Origin: an uncultured Bacilli bacterium
Lineage (GTDB): Bacteria; Bacillota_I; Bacilli_A; RF39; UBA660
NCBI GenBank assembly: GCA_948750805.1
Contig: CAPZYV010000052.1
Coordinates: 1-6,338 of the forward strand
Reading direction: 5' to 3'
Length of the DNA stretch: 6,338 nucleotides
Shown here: positions 1 through 5,911 of the stretch, piece by piece
Numbering within the stretch: the stretch's first letter is position 1
Layout of the letters: the number at the start of each line of letters is the position of its first letter
Position numbers and translations under genes: made by a program
Notes under the pieces: generated by a model
What the model was told of the DNA's origin: nothing
The model's input: the letters and a program-made list of their open reading frames with translations, nothing else
The model's database searches: none

Positions 1-904
1 CATTTAAAATGGTTTTATCTTTGTCAGGCATTAAAAGTGCTTCACCAATTTTTAATTTTGTTCCTAAACCTTTACAATCAGGGCAAGCACCATAAGGGGC
101 ATTAAAAGAAAATAGTCTTGGTTCCAGTTCAGGTATAGAAAAATTACAATTTGGACAGGCATAAGTTTCACTCATTAAGATTTCTTCACCATTAATAATA
201 TGAATTAATACTTTACCATTGGCAAGTTTGGTACTATTTTCAACTGCTTCAAAAATACGGGGTCTTTCTTCTGGTGAAATGATTATTCGGTCTATTATTA
301 CTTCAATATTATCTTTAATATTTTTTTCTAAAATTATTTCTTCATCAAGAGAATAATTTTCGCCATTTACACGAACTCGAGAATAACCAGATTTTCTTAA
401 TTCATCAAAAAGGTCTTTATGAGTTCCTTTTTCGCCATGTACAACGGGAGCTAGTATTTCGATTTTAGTATTTTCTTCTAATTCGAGTATTTTATTAGTC
501 ATTTCTTCGATTGATTGTCTTTTAATAGGAATATTATGAGTTGGGCAGTAGGGTATACCAATACGAGCATATAATAATCTTAGATAATCATATATTTCAG
601 TAATTGTGCCAACTGTACTACGGGGATTTTTATTAGTAGTTTTTTGGTCTATTGAAATACTTGGACTTAAACCTTCAATGGAATCAACATCTGGTTTTTC
701 GCTTATACCTATAAATTGTCTAGCATATGCACTTAAAGATTCAACATATCTTCTTTGACCTTCAGCAAATATAGTATCAAAAGCAAGAGAAGATTTACCA
801 CTTCCAGAAACTCCAGTCATTACAATTAATTTATTTTTAGGAAGTTCTATACTAACATTTTTTAAATTGTTTTCACGAGCTCCTTTTACAATTATTTTAT
901 CCAT
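1..904 (-). CDS. uvrA: UvrABC excinuclease subunit A, N-terminal 301 residues (cut by left edge)
   Basis: UvrA is the ATP-driven damage sensor of nucleotide excision repair; it scans DNA as a dimer and loads UvrB at lesions in the cytoplasm. Translating the minus strand from the ATG at 904-902 gives an open frame to the window edge, 301 of the usual ~940 residues. Visible marks: the opening MDKIIVKGARENNLKN; the first Walker A motif GVSGSGKSSL at residues 31-40; the family block around YVESLSAYARQF at 53-64; KPDVDSIEGLSPSISIDQKT at 70-89; NPRSTVGTITEIYDYLRL at 93-110; and a zinc site formed by C250, C253, C274 and C277 around ELEPRLFSFNAPYGACPDC. The stretch from about 130 to 245 corresponds to the UvrB-binding insertion. 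AAAGGAG at 920-914 lies 9 nt before the ATG and supports this start. No uvrB lies directly upstream: the gene has its own promoter and is divergent from the surface-protein gene. I see nothing abnormal in the visible part. Confidence 0.97.
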   Translation of the reverse strand, partial: MDKIIVKGARENNLKNVSIELPKNKLIVMTGVSGSGKSSLAFDTIFAEGQRRYVESLSAYARQFIGISEKPDVDSIEGLSPSISIDQKTTNKNPRSTVGTITEIYDYLRLLYARIGIPYCPTHNIPIKRQSIEEMTNKILELEENTKIEILAPVVHGEKGTHKDLFDELRKSGYSRVRVNGENYSLDEEIILEKNIKDNIEVIIDRIIISPEERPRIFEAVENSTKLANGKVLIHIINGEEILMSETYACPNCNFSIPELEPRLFSFNAPYGACPDCKGLGTKLKIGEALLMPDKDKTILN

Positions 905-970
905 ATTAATTTACTCCTTTATATTTTTATTGTGGAAAATTTTAATTTTTTTATCACCAAAAACAAACAT

Positions 971-999
971 ATTATAACATACTAGTGTTTGCTGGTCAA
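971..999 (-). promoter_or_regulatory. SigA-type extended -10 promoter of uvrA
   Basis: On the minus strand TTGACC (999-994) is followed by exactly 17 nt and a perfect TATAAT (976-971), with an extended -10 TG at 979-978. Transcription would begin near position 964, leaving about 60 nt of leader before the uvrA ATG at 904. An ACTAGT-centred partial palindrome lies in the spacer. It does not match the Gram-positive LexA box (GAAC-N4-GTTC), so SOS control is not supported. Confidence 0.8.
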
Positions 1000-1007
1000 A
1001 TGTTTTC

Positions 1008-1036
1008 TTGACAAATTAGCTATTTTATGTTAATAT
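1008..1036 (+). promoter_or_regulatory. SigA-type extended -10 promoter of the surface-protein gene
   Basis: A perfect TTGACA (1008-1013), a 17-nt spacer and TAATAT (1031-1036) are preceded by an extended -10 TG at 1028-1029. The start of transcription would be near 1043, giving a leader of roughly 48 nt that contains the strong ribosome site AAAGGGGG at 1075-1082. Its -35 box is only 8 bp from the -35 box of the divergent uvrA promoter. Confidence 0.8.
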
Positions 1037-1090
1037 AGCACGCAAAACCAAAAGAAGGGGTACTTTAATTGGTTAAAGGGGGATTTAATA

Positions 1091-2947
1091 ATGTACGAGG
1101 AAAAAACAAGAAAAAGTATAAGTATTAATTGGAAATCATTATTAATTAAAATGGTAATACTTTTAGCAGCATTATTTATTGTGATTTGGATTGTATCTTT
1201 ATTTAATAAAAAGGATAGTAAAGGTAATGAATCTAATATTAAAGAAAATTTACAAGCTATGAAAGTTGCTGCTGAAGAATATTTTGTTGGTTCAAGATTA
1301 CCAGATAAAATTAATACAAAGAAAAAAATCACATTGGGAGAAATGTTTGATTCAAAATTATTAATTGAATTTAAGGACCAAGATAATAAAGAGTGTGATA
1401 GTAAACTTAGTTATGCTGAAGCAACTAAAGTTGATGAAGAAAGTTATACCATTAAAGTGAAATTGGTTTGTAGTGAGCAGTCTGATTATATTATTAACAC
1501 TAAGAAAATAGAAAATAATAGTATAGATGATAATAATGACAATAATTCTAATGTTGATGATAATCAAAATAATGATAATAATAATTCAAATGATAATAAC
1601 AATAATGATAGTAGTAATAATACAGTTACAAAGCCAAATAAAAAACCTACTGTGGGTGTTAATACAAATAAACCAAGTACTTCAAAACCAAGTACTTCAA
1701 AACCAAGTACTTCAAAACCAAGTACATCAACAAAACCAAGTACACCTACAAAGCCAAATACTGATAATAAACCAAGTACAACTTGTAAATATGGTAATAA
1801 AGAATATAATTCTTATTATCCTCTAGCGTATATAGTTGCAGGTAATTGTGCTGTTAATCCAAATAATATACCTTCTAATGATGATAATAAAGTAACAGAT
1901 ATAGCTGTAAAGGAATATCAAAAATTAGTTAATGAAATATCTGCCTTAGCAAATAAGACCAATACTCGTTTATTTGTAGCTCAACCTGTTTTTAGAAAGG
2001 TTTATAATACTTCAGGTACTGGTGTAGTAGGATATACAGTAGAGTTTATAGCTAGACAATATATTGGAACATATACATCTAAAGTTATTTATGAATATCA
2101 TTTAGACCAAAATGGTAATAGAAAAGTATTAATAGATAATAGAAGTGGTATTAATAAAAATCAAGGAACTTTAAATAATACTACTACAAATAAAGTGGTT
2201 AAAGTTAATAGTATTTCTTTAAATGCTAAAGATTTAGATTTATATGTTGATGATACTTATTCTTTAAAAGTAACTATTAATCCTACAAATGCGACTAATA
2301 AAAATGTTAAATGGACTAGTAATGATAATGGAGTTGCAACTGTAAGTAGTAATGGAGTTATAACGGCTAAAAAAGAAGGATACGCAATTATTACTGCAAC
2401 GGTTGATGGTAAAAATGCTTATGTTAGAGTTAATGTTCGAAAAATTGTTAGAGAGTATTTTGAACTAGTAAGAACTAAAGTTACGTTAGAAAATGGCGAA
2501 ACTTATTCTTTAGACTTTGATAGTAATATTACAAATGATGCAAGAGATATTTCTTGGTCAACTTCTAATTATAGAGTAGCAACTGTAAACTCACGTGGAA
2601 TAATAACAGCAAAAGGTAGTGGAAAAGCTATTATTACGGGAAGAATAAATGGTATTACTTCTGAAATAGTGGTTAATGTTTTAGAAAATAGTTATCTTGA
2701 TATATTAAATGATGAATCTGTTACAGTGTTTGTTGGTGAAAAGCATTATATAAAAGTTGATACTAACATCGATAATTTAAAATATCAATCTAGTGATACA
2801 AAAATAGCAACGGTAACTTATAATGGAATAGTAACAGCCAAAAAACCAGGTTGGGTAACTATTACGATAAGTGGTAATGGAATTAGTAAAAAAGTAAGAA
2901 TTTATTGTGCAGAAACTACATTTATTTATGATTCATGGGTAGATTAA
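1091..2947 (+). CDS. Membrane-anchored surface protein with three Ig-like (Big_2) domains
   Basis: This 618-residue protein is probably held in the membrane by its N-terminus and displayed outside the cell; its exact function is unknown. Seen in order: a short basic cytoplasmic tail (1-15); one hydrophobic helix (about 16-38); a small domain (about 48-138) with Cys102 and Cys127; an Asp/Asn-rich disordered linker (about 141-178); a Lys-Pro-Ser-Thr stalk (181-230) with four KPSTS units; an unrecognised globular domain (231-360) with a possible disulfide pair Cys232/Cys253; and three Big_2-like repeats at about 372-449, 458-530 and 541-605. Each Big_2 repeat carries the signature ATV..(N/R)G.(I/V)TAK..G. 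There is no LPXTG sorting signal and no C-terminal hydrophobic tail, so type II (N-in) anchoring is inferred. The start is set by AAAGGGGG at 1075-1082, 8 nt before the ATG. Big_2 domains are common in bacterial adhesins and cell-surface proteins, so adhesion or matrix binding is plausible but not shown. The gene is monocistronic, with its own promoter and a terminator-like hairpin at its stop codon. Confidence 0.9.
   Translation: MYEEKTRKSISINWKSLLIKMVILLAALFIVIWIVSLFNKKDSKGNESNIKENLQAMKVAAEEYFVGSRLPDKINTKKKITLGEMFDSKLLIEFKDQDNKECDSKLSYAEATKVDEESYTIKVKLVCSEQSDYIINTKKIENNSIDDNNDNNSNVDDNQNNDNNNSNDNNNNDSSNNTVTKPNKKPTVGVNTNKPSTSKPSTSKPSTSKPSTSTKPSTPTKPNTDNKPSTTCKYGNKEYNSYYPLAYIVAGNCAVNPNNIPSNDDNKVTDIAVKEYQKLVNEISALANKTNTRLFVAQPVFRKVYNTSGTGVVGYTVEFIARQYIGTYTSKVIYEYHLDQNGNRKVLIDNRSGINKNQGTLNNTTTNKVVKVNSISLNAKDLDLYVDDTYSLKVTINPTNATNKNVKWTSNDNGVATVSSNGVITAKKEGYAIITATVDGKNAYVRVNVRKIVREYFELVRTKVTLENGETYSLDFDSNITNDARDISWSTSNYRVATVNSRGIITAKGSGKAIITGRINGITSEIVVNVLENSYLDILNDESVTVFVGEKHYIKVDTNIDNLKYQSSDTKIATVTYNGIVTAKKPGWVTITISGNGISKKVRIYCAETTFIYDSWVD
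1511..1624 (+). repeat. AAT/GAT low-complexity tract encoding an Asp/Asn/Ser-rich linker
   Basis: This stretch of the surface-protein gene is made almost wholly of AAT and GAT codons with a few TCA/AGT codons. It encodes residues 141-178, nearly all Asn, Asp and Ser. Such tracts form flexible hydrophilic spacers and can change length by replication slippage in 3-bp steps without breaking the frame. Confidence 0.75.
1670..1729 (+). repeat. Four 15-bp tandem repeats encoding KPSTS units
   Basis: The unit AAACCAAGTACTTCA occurs at 1670-1684, 1685-1699 and 1700-1714 without change, and once more at 1715-1729 with a single difference (T to A). Degenerate copies follow to about 1780. The repeats encode the K-P-S-T-S stalk of the surface protein. 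The near-identity of the copies at DNA level points to recent slippage or strong homogenisation, and the 15-bp unit keeps the frame. Confidence 0.9.
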
Positions 2948-2961
2948 ATTCTACTTTTTTT
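2939..2961 (+). terminator. Short terminator-like hairpin overlapping the surface-protein stop codon
   Basis: GTAGA (2939-2943) pairs with TCTAC (2950-2954) across a 6-nt loop and is followed at once by seven T residues (2955-2961). Two G-T pairs can extend the stem outward. The stop codon TAA (2945-2947) lies in the loop. The stem is short, so termination may be incomplete. Confidence 0.45.
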
Positions 2962-2980
2962 AATTCTTATAATAATTTTT

Positions 2981-3007
2981 AAAAAAATCAGGCAAATTCT
3001 TACTTGA
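2981..3007 (-). terminator. Weak candidate terminator of the minus-strand RHH gene
   Basis: Read on the minus strand, TCAAG (3007-3003) can pair with CCTGA (2992-2988) with one mismatch across a 10-nt loop, and seven T residues follow (2987-2981). The position, about 45-70 nt past the stop codon of the small gene, suits a terminator, but the stem is poor. Confidence 0.25.
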
Positions 3008-3052
3008 TATGAGCGTGAAACATTTTTAGAGAGTGTATCTATATAGAATAAA

Positions 3053-3250
3053 CTAAGCATTAATTTTCTTGTTTTGTTCTTGGCCCTCATCATTGGCTTC
3101 ATTCATACTAATTACTACATTGTTAAAAGAGGTGGTGTTTTTATCTGCTATTTTTTCTACTTCTTTTAACAGAGAATCTTTAATATATAAAGACTTGTAA
3201 CTAGCTGGATTTTTTTGCCTTGTCTGTCTTACAACAAAATCTTTTTTCAC
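3053..3250 (-). CDS. Small probable ribbon-helix-helix (Arc/CopG-like) DNA-binding protein, start uncertain
   Basis: This 65-residue frame reads like a small RHH regulator. A basic N-terminus (1-18) is followed by a beta-strand-like stretch YKSLYI (18-23), a first helix DSLLKEVEKIADK (about 25-37), a turn, and a second helix beginning SFNNVVISM (about 41-49). RHH proteins are dimers that insert the paired strands into the major groove, often at their own promoters. Two things are odd. The start is GTG with GAGG (3255-3252) only 1 nt away, too close for a normal ribosome site, and there is no other in-frame ATG, GTG or TTG before residue 49. The second helix also ends in NEANDEGQE, with Asn where hydrophobic residues are usual. 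It may be a decayed copy that lost its ATG, or a real gene with an unusual start. It is convergent with the surface-protein gene and divergent from tsaE. The RHH call is from pattern recognition only. Confidence 0.55.
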   Translation of the reverse strand: MKKDFVVRQTRQKNPASYKSLYIKDSLLKEVEKIADKNTTSFNNVVISMNEANDEGQEQNKKINA

Positions 3251-3292
3251 ACCTCATATATATTTTAATATGTTTTAAAAATATAATAAAGC

Positions 3293-3306
3293 TTAGAATT
3301 TTCTAA
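3293..3306. promoter_or_regulatory. Inverted repeat TTAGAA-TT-TTCTAA, candidate operator
   Basis: Perfect 6-bp arms separated by 2 bp lie between the RHH-like gene and tsaE, 43 bp upstream of the RHH start codon. RHH repressors commonly bind short palindromes at their own promoters, so self-regulation is possible. The arms are AT-rich, so chance is a real alternative. Confidence 0.35.
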
Positions 3307-3310
3307 TAGA

Positions 3311-3327
3311 TATTTTATGCTAAAATA
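3311..3327. promoter_or_regulatory. Inverted repeat TATTTTA-TGC-TAAAATA with back-to-back -10-like boxes
   Basis: Perfect 7-bp arms flank TGC. The right arm, read on the plus strand, is TGC-TAAAAT (an extended -10-like box, 3321-3326). The left arm, read on the minus strand, gives TAAAAT (3317-3312), with TTTACA at 3338-3333 as a possible -35 box but a short 15-bp spacer. It could be the promoter of the RHH gene, an operator, or both. The element is almost all A/T, so support is weak. Confidence 0.3.
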
Positions 3328-3353
3328 ATTTTTGTAAAGTTATATAATAACAC

Positions 3354-3383
3354 TTGAATATAAATAATCTTGTTTGTTATAAT
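3354..3383 (+). promoter_or_regulatory. SigA-type extended -10 promoter of the t6A operon
   Basis: TTGAAT (3354-3359), an 18-bp spacer and a perfect TATAAT (3378-3383) with an extended -10 TG at 3375-3376. The predicted start of transcription near 3390 falls at the ribosome site GGTGAG (3390-3395), so the tsaE leader would be only about 11 nt. Confidence 0.75.
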
Positions 3384-3400
3384 AAATTTGGTGAGTAAAA

Positions 3401-3850
3401 ATGGATTATAAATATACGTCTAGAAGTGTTGATGATACTTTAGAATTAGCACAAAATATTGAAAGTGAAAAATTTCCTGGTATGGTTATATGTTTAAATG
3501 GCGATTTAGGAAGTGGTAAAACAGTTTTTGTTAAAGGTTTTGCTATGGCTCTTGGGCTTGAAGAAAATATTACTTCGCCAACATTTAATATTGTAAAAGA
3601 GTATTTGACTGGAGAAGCTCCTTTATATCATATGGATGTTTATCGTATTGATGATAATAGTGATTTTGGAGTAGAAGATTATTTTAATAAAGATGGTATT
3701 TGTATTTTAGAATGGTCTGAGTTGATTCTTGATAGGTTACCTAGTGAAAGACTTGATATAAATTTTAAAATCGTTGATGAAAATACAAGAATTCTTGTTT
3801 TTAAACCTTATGGAGAAAAATACGAAGAATTATGCAATGCGGTCTTATAA
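3401..3850 (+). CDS. tsaE: tRNA t6A biosynthesis ATPase TsaE
   Basis: TsaE is the small P-loop ATPase that works with TsaB and TsaD to make N6-threonylcarbamoyladenosine at position 37 of ANN-decoding tRNAs; its ATP hydrolysis is needed for multiple turnovers of the complex. At 149 residues it is a normal length. Visible motifs are Walker A GDLGSGKT (34-41), the family block TSPTFNIVKEY (58-68), HMDVYRI (77-83), which carries the conserved Asp79, and LEWSE (103-107), with the conserved Trp105. The ATG at 3401 matches the usual family start and has GGTGAG 5 nt upstream. It is the first gene of the operon. A terminator-like hairpin starts 3 nt after its stop codon, setting it apart from tsaB. 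Confidence 0.96.
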   Translation: MDYKYTSRSVDDTLELAQNIESEKFPGMVICLNGDLGSGKTVFVKGFAMALGLEENITSPTFNIVKEYLTGEAPLYHMDVYRIDDNSDFGVEDYFNKDGICILEWSELILDRLPSERLDINFKIVDENTRILVFKPYGEKYEELCNAVL

Positions 3851-3852
3851 TC

Positions 3853-3875
3853 TCACTTTTTAAGTGATTTTTTTT
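3853..3875 (+). terminator. Terminator-like hairpin inside the operon, between tsaE and tsaB
   Basis: TCACTT (3853-3858) pairs perfectly with AAGTGA (3862-3867) around a TTT loop, and eight T residues follow (3868-3875). This is the layout of an intrinsic terminator, though the 6-bp stem has only two G-C pairs. It sits within 40 nt of the tsaB start. The T run is followed by an A run (3876-3881) that could pair with it as a competing structure next to the tsaB ribosome site. Partial termination or processing inside the operon is likely; full termination is not, since I see no good promoter for tsaB. Confidence 0.6.
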
Positions 3876-3891
3876 AAAAAAGGAGGGTTAA

Positions 3892-4446
3892 ATGTATACA
3901 TTATATATTGATACACATTTTATAAATTTAGTAGTTGCACTTATTAAAGATGATATTTTAATTGAAGAAAAAGTACTGGAAAGTAATAAACATTCAGAAA
4001 ATACTATTAATCTGATAAAATCAGTGCTTGATGATAATAATATTACTATTGATGATATAAAAGAAGTTATAGTTATAAATGGGCCAGGTTCATTTACGGG
4101 AGTTAGAATTGGAGTAGTAATTGCTAAAATTTTAGGTTTTACTAAAAATATAAAAATAAAGGTTATAACTTATTTAGAAGCTTTATCTTTAAAATATAAT
4201 GAAGATGTAATAATAGGTATTAAGGACCGTAATGGAGCTTTTATTGGGGAATTTGATAGGTTTCATAAGTTAGCAAAAGATTATTATTATCTAAGTAATG
4301 CGGAACTTAAAACTTGTAAAGAAAAGATTATATTTGATGATTCTGTTAATATAGATTTGGTTTATAAATATCTGAAATGTAAAAATGCGATAAATCCTCA
4401 TATGATTAAACCATTATATGTAAAGAAAATTGAGGTGGATAAATGA
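3892..4446 (+). CDS. tsaB: tRNA t6A biosynthesis scaffold protein TsaB (short form)
   Basis: TsaB is the inactive paralogue of TsaD. It dimerises with TsaD through its N-terminal ASKHA lobe and recruits TsaE. The N-terminal strand LYIDT (4-8), the HSE motif at 34-36, and above all GPGSFTGVRIG (64-74) identify it. The C-terminal PLYVKKIE (174-181) matches the usual family ending (P-Y-x-R/K-x-x-E). At 184 residues it is clearly shorter than the roughly 230 of Bacillus and E. coli TsaB. The missing part appears to be in the second lobe (about 110-170), while the TsaD-facing half is intact. The ribosome site AGGAGGG (3881-3887) is strong and 4 nt from the ATG. Its stop codon TGA overlaps the rimI ATG (ATGA, 4443-4446), so the two are translationally coupled. 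Confidence 0.94.
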   Translation: MYTLYIDTHFINLVVALIKDDILIEEKVLESNKHSENTINLIKSVLDDNNITIDDIKEVIVINGPGSFTGVRIGVVIAKILGFTKNIKIKVITYLEALSLKYNEDVIIGIKDRNGAFIGEFDRFHKLAKDYYYLSNAELKTCKEKIIFDDSVNIDLVYKYLKCKNAINPHMIKPLYVKKIEVDK

Positions 4447-4865
4447 TTAGAGAAGCAAATGTATATGATATTCCTAGAATTAATGAATTAGGAAATTTGT
4501 TACATGATAATTTTGACAGTCTTTATAATATAAACGAAATGTTAGAAGATGGAATATCAAAAGTTATTGTTTATGAAAATGATGATAATATAATAGGTTT
4601 TATTACTGCTACTTATCTTTATGATACATGTGATATTTTGAGTATTGTAGTAGATGAAAGTTATAGAAGAAAAATGGTTGCTTCTAATCTTTTAACTTAT
4701 TTAATAGGCGATTTAAAAGAAACTTTAAAGTTAATGACTTTAGAAGTTGCAACTAAAAATACAGCGGCAATAAAGTTATACGAAAAATTTGGTTTTGAAA
4801 AAGTTCATATTAGAGATAAATATTATAAAAATGATGATGCTTATTTAATGGCAAGGAAGTGGTAA
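4443..4865 (+). CDS. rimI: Ribosomal protein S18-alanine N-acetyltransferase (GNAT family), RimI
   Basis: RimI uses acetyl-CoA to acetylate the N-terminal alanine of ribosomal protein S18, and its gene is often placed among the tsa genes. The 140 residues match the family in length. GNAT motif A spans about 65-88 (ILSIVVDESYRRK and the following helix). Motif B is present as LEVATKNTAAIKLYEKFGF (100-118), with Glu101 and Tyr113 where E. coli-type RimI has its catalytic Glu103 and Tyr115. The tail RDKYY (124-128) and YLMARKW is also typical. The CoA pyrophosphate loop, normally (Q/R)xxGx(G/A), reads R-R-K-M-V-A (75-80), so the first glycine is Met78. It starts inside the tsaB stop codon, with GAGGTGG at 4432-4438. 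The substrate is inferred from family and context; a related alanine acetyltransferase role is possible. Confidence 0.9.
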   Translation: MIREANVYDIPRINELGNLLHDNFDSLYNINEMLEDGISKVIVYENDDNIIGFITATYLYDTCDILSIVVDESYRRKMVASNLLTYLIGDLKETLKLMTLEVATKNTAAIKLYEKFGFEKVHIRDKYYKNDDAYLMARKW

Positions 4866-4866
4866 A

Positions 4867-5871
4867 ATGAAAGATATATTTATACTTGCTATTGAATCTT
4901 CATGTGATGAAACTAGTATGGCAATTGTTAAAAATGGAAAACAAGTTATTAGTTTAGTTATTAATACACAAATGGATACGCATGCGATATATGGTGGAGT
5001 AGTACCAGAAATAGCTAGTAGGATGCATACAGAAGCTATTACTTTTGTATTAGAGGAAACTTTAAATAAAGCTAATATGAAAATGGAAGATATGGATGCA
5101 ATTGCGGTTACTTACGCACCGGGACTTACTGGCAGTTTGATTGTAGGTATTGAGGCGGCTAAGACTTTAGCTTTAGTGTATAATAAACCATTAATTGGTG
5201 TTAATCATTTAGCAGGACATATTTATGCTAATAATTTAGATGATAGCTTAGAGTTTCCACTACTCGCTTTAATTGTTAGTGGGGGACATACGGAACTTGT
5301 TATTATGGAATCGGATTATAAATTTAAAAAACTAGGTGAAACTCTCGATGATGCTATAGGAGAAGCATATGATAAAGTGGCAAGAGTTTTAGACCTTAAA
5401 TATCCTGGGGGACCAAATGTAGAAAAGTTAGCCTTAAATGGTAAACATACTTATAATCTTCCAAGACCTGTAATGGATGATACTTATAATTTTAGTTATA
5501 GTGGACTTAAAAGTGCAATTATTAATTTAAAACATAATGCGGAACAAAAAGGGGAAGAAATTAATAAAGCAGATTTAGCAAAATCGTTTCAGGATGTAGC
5601 TATTGATGAGTTAGTGAGAAAGCTAGAAAAGGCATTTATAGAAACTAAAATAAAAAGATTAGTTATTGCAGGAGGAGTTTCAGCGAATAAATATTTAAAA
5701 GATGAAATAAGCAAATTATGTCAAAAATATAATGCTAAAATGTTAATACCTAGATTACTTTATTGTACTGATAATGCAGCGATGATTGGGGCAGCAGCTT
5801 ATCCTTTATTCTTAAAAAAAGAATTTAGCGATTATACATTAAATGCTAGTAGTAGTGTGGATATTTGTTAA
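4867..5871 (+). CDS. tsaD: tRNA N6-adenosine threonylcarbamoyltransferase TsaD
   Basis: TsaD is the catalytic subunit that moves the threonylcarbamoyl group from threonylcarbamoyl-AMP to A37 of tRNA, acting in a complex with TsaB and TsaE. It is nearly universal and usually essential. At 334 residues it is complete. Family motifs in order: AIESSCDETS (8-17), YGGVVPEIASR (42-52), APGLTGSL (84-91), the metal-binding NHLAGH (113-118, ligands His114 and His118), SGGHTEL (138-144), GETLDDAIGEAYDK (157-170), FSYSGLKSA (209-217), AGGVSAN (268-274) and CTDNAAMIG (300-308), with the third metal ligand Asp302. The C-terminus EFSDYTLNASSSVD is typical. The gene starts 1 nt after the rimI stop codon, with AAGGA (4853-4857) inside the end of rimI as its ribosome site, so it is coupled to rimI. 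A strong terminator follows. Confidence 0.98.
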   Translation: MKDIFILAIESSCDETSMAIVKNGKQVISLVINTQMDTHAIYGGVVPEIASRMHTEAITFVLEETLNKANMKMEDMDAIAVTYAPGLTGSLIVGIEAAKTLALVYNKPLIGVNHLAGHIYANNLDDSLEFPLLALIVSGGHTELVIMESDYKFKKLGETLDDAIGEAYDKVARVLDLKYPGGPNVEKLALNGKHTYNLPRPVMDDTYNFSYSGLKSAIINLKHNAEQKGEEINKADLAKSFQDVAIDELVRKLEKAFIETKIKRLVIAGGVSANKYLKDEISKLCQKYNAKMLIPRLLYCTDNAAMIGAAAYPLFLKKEFSDYTLNASSSVDIC

Positions 5872-5911
5872 GTTATTAATTTATTATACCTAGTAAATAT
5901 TTTCATATAAT

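Noticed and set aside
971..1005. LexA (SOS) box in the uvrA promoter
   Set aside because: uvrA is often SOS-controlled, so I looked for GAAC-N4-GTTC. Only partial palindromes around ACTAGT were present, with wrong spacing and several mismatches.
1030..1332. 100-codon open frame on the minus strand over the start of the surface-protein gene
   Set aside because: It runs antisense to a well-supported gene and its promoter, has no ribosome site that I can see, and its hydrophobic content is the complement of AT-rich codons.
1361..1567. 68-codon minus-strand frame rich in Ile
   Set aside because: It is the antisense of the AAT/GAT tract (ATT/ATC when reversed), hence a composition artefact.
1670..1780. 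CRISPR-like array
   Set aside because: The 15-bp repeats are contiguous, lack spacers and encode a regular peptide repeat.
1527..1826. 99-codon plus-strand frame inside the surface-protein gene
   Set aside because: It is the repeat region read in another frame (poly Ile/Met then NQVLQ repeats), with no start signal of its own.
1091..5871. Use of TGA as tryptophan (Mycoplasma code)
   Set aside because: Trp codons in the genes are TGG, and TGA serves as the stop codon of tsaB exactly where family length and the rimI overlap predict it.
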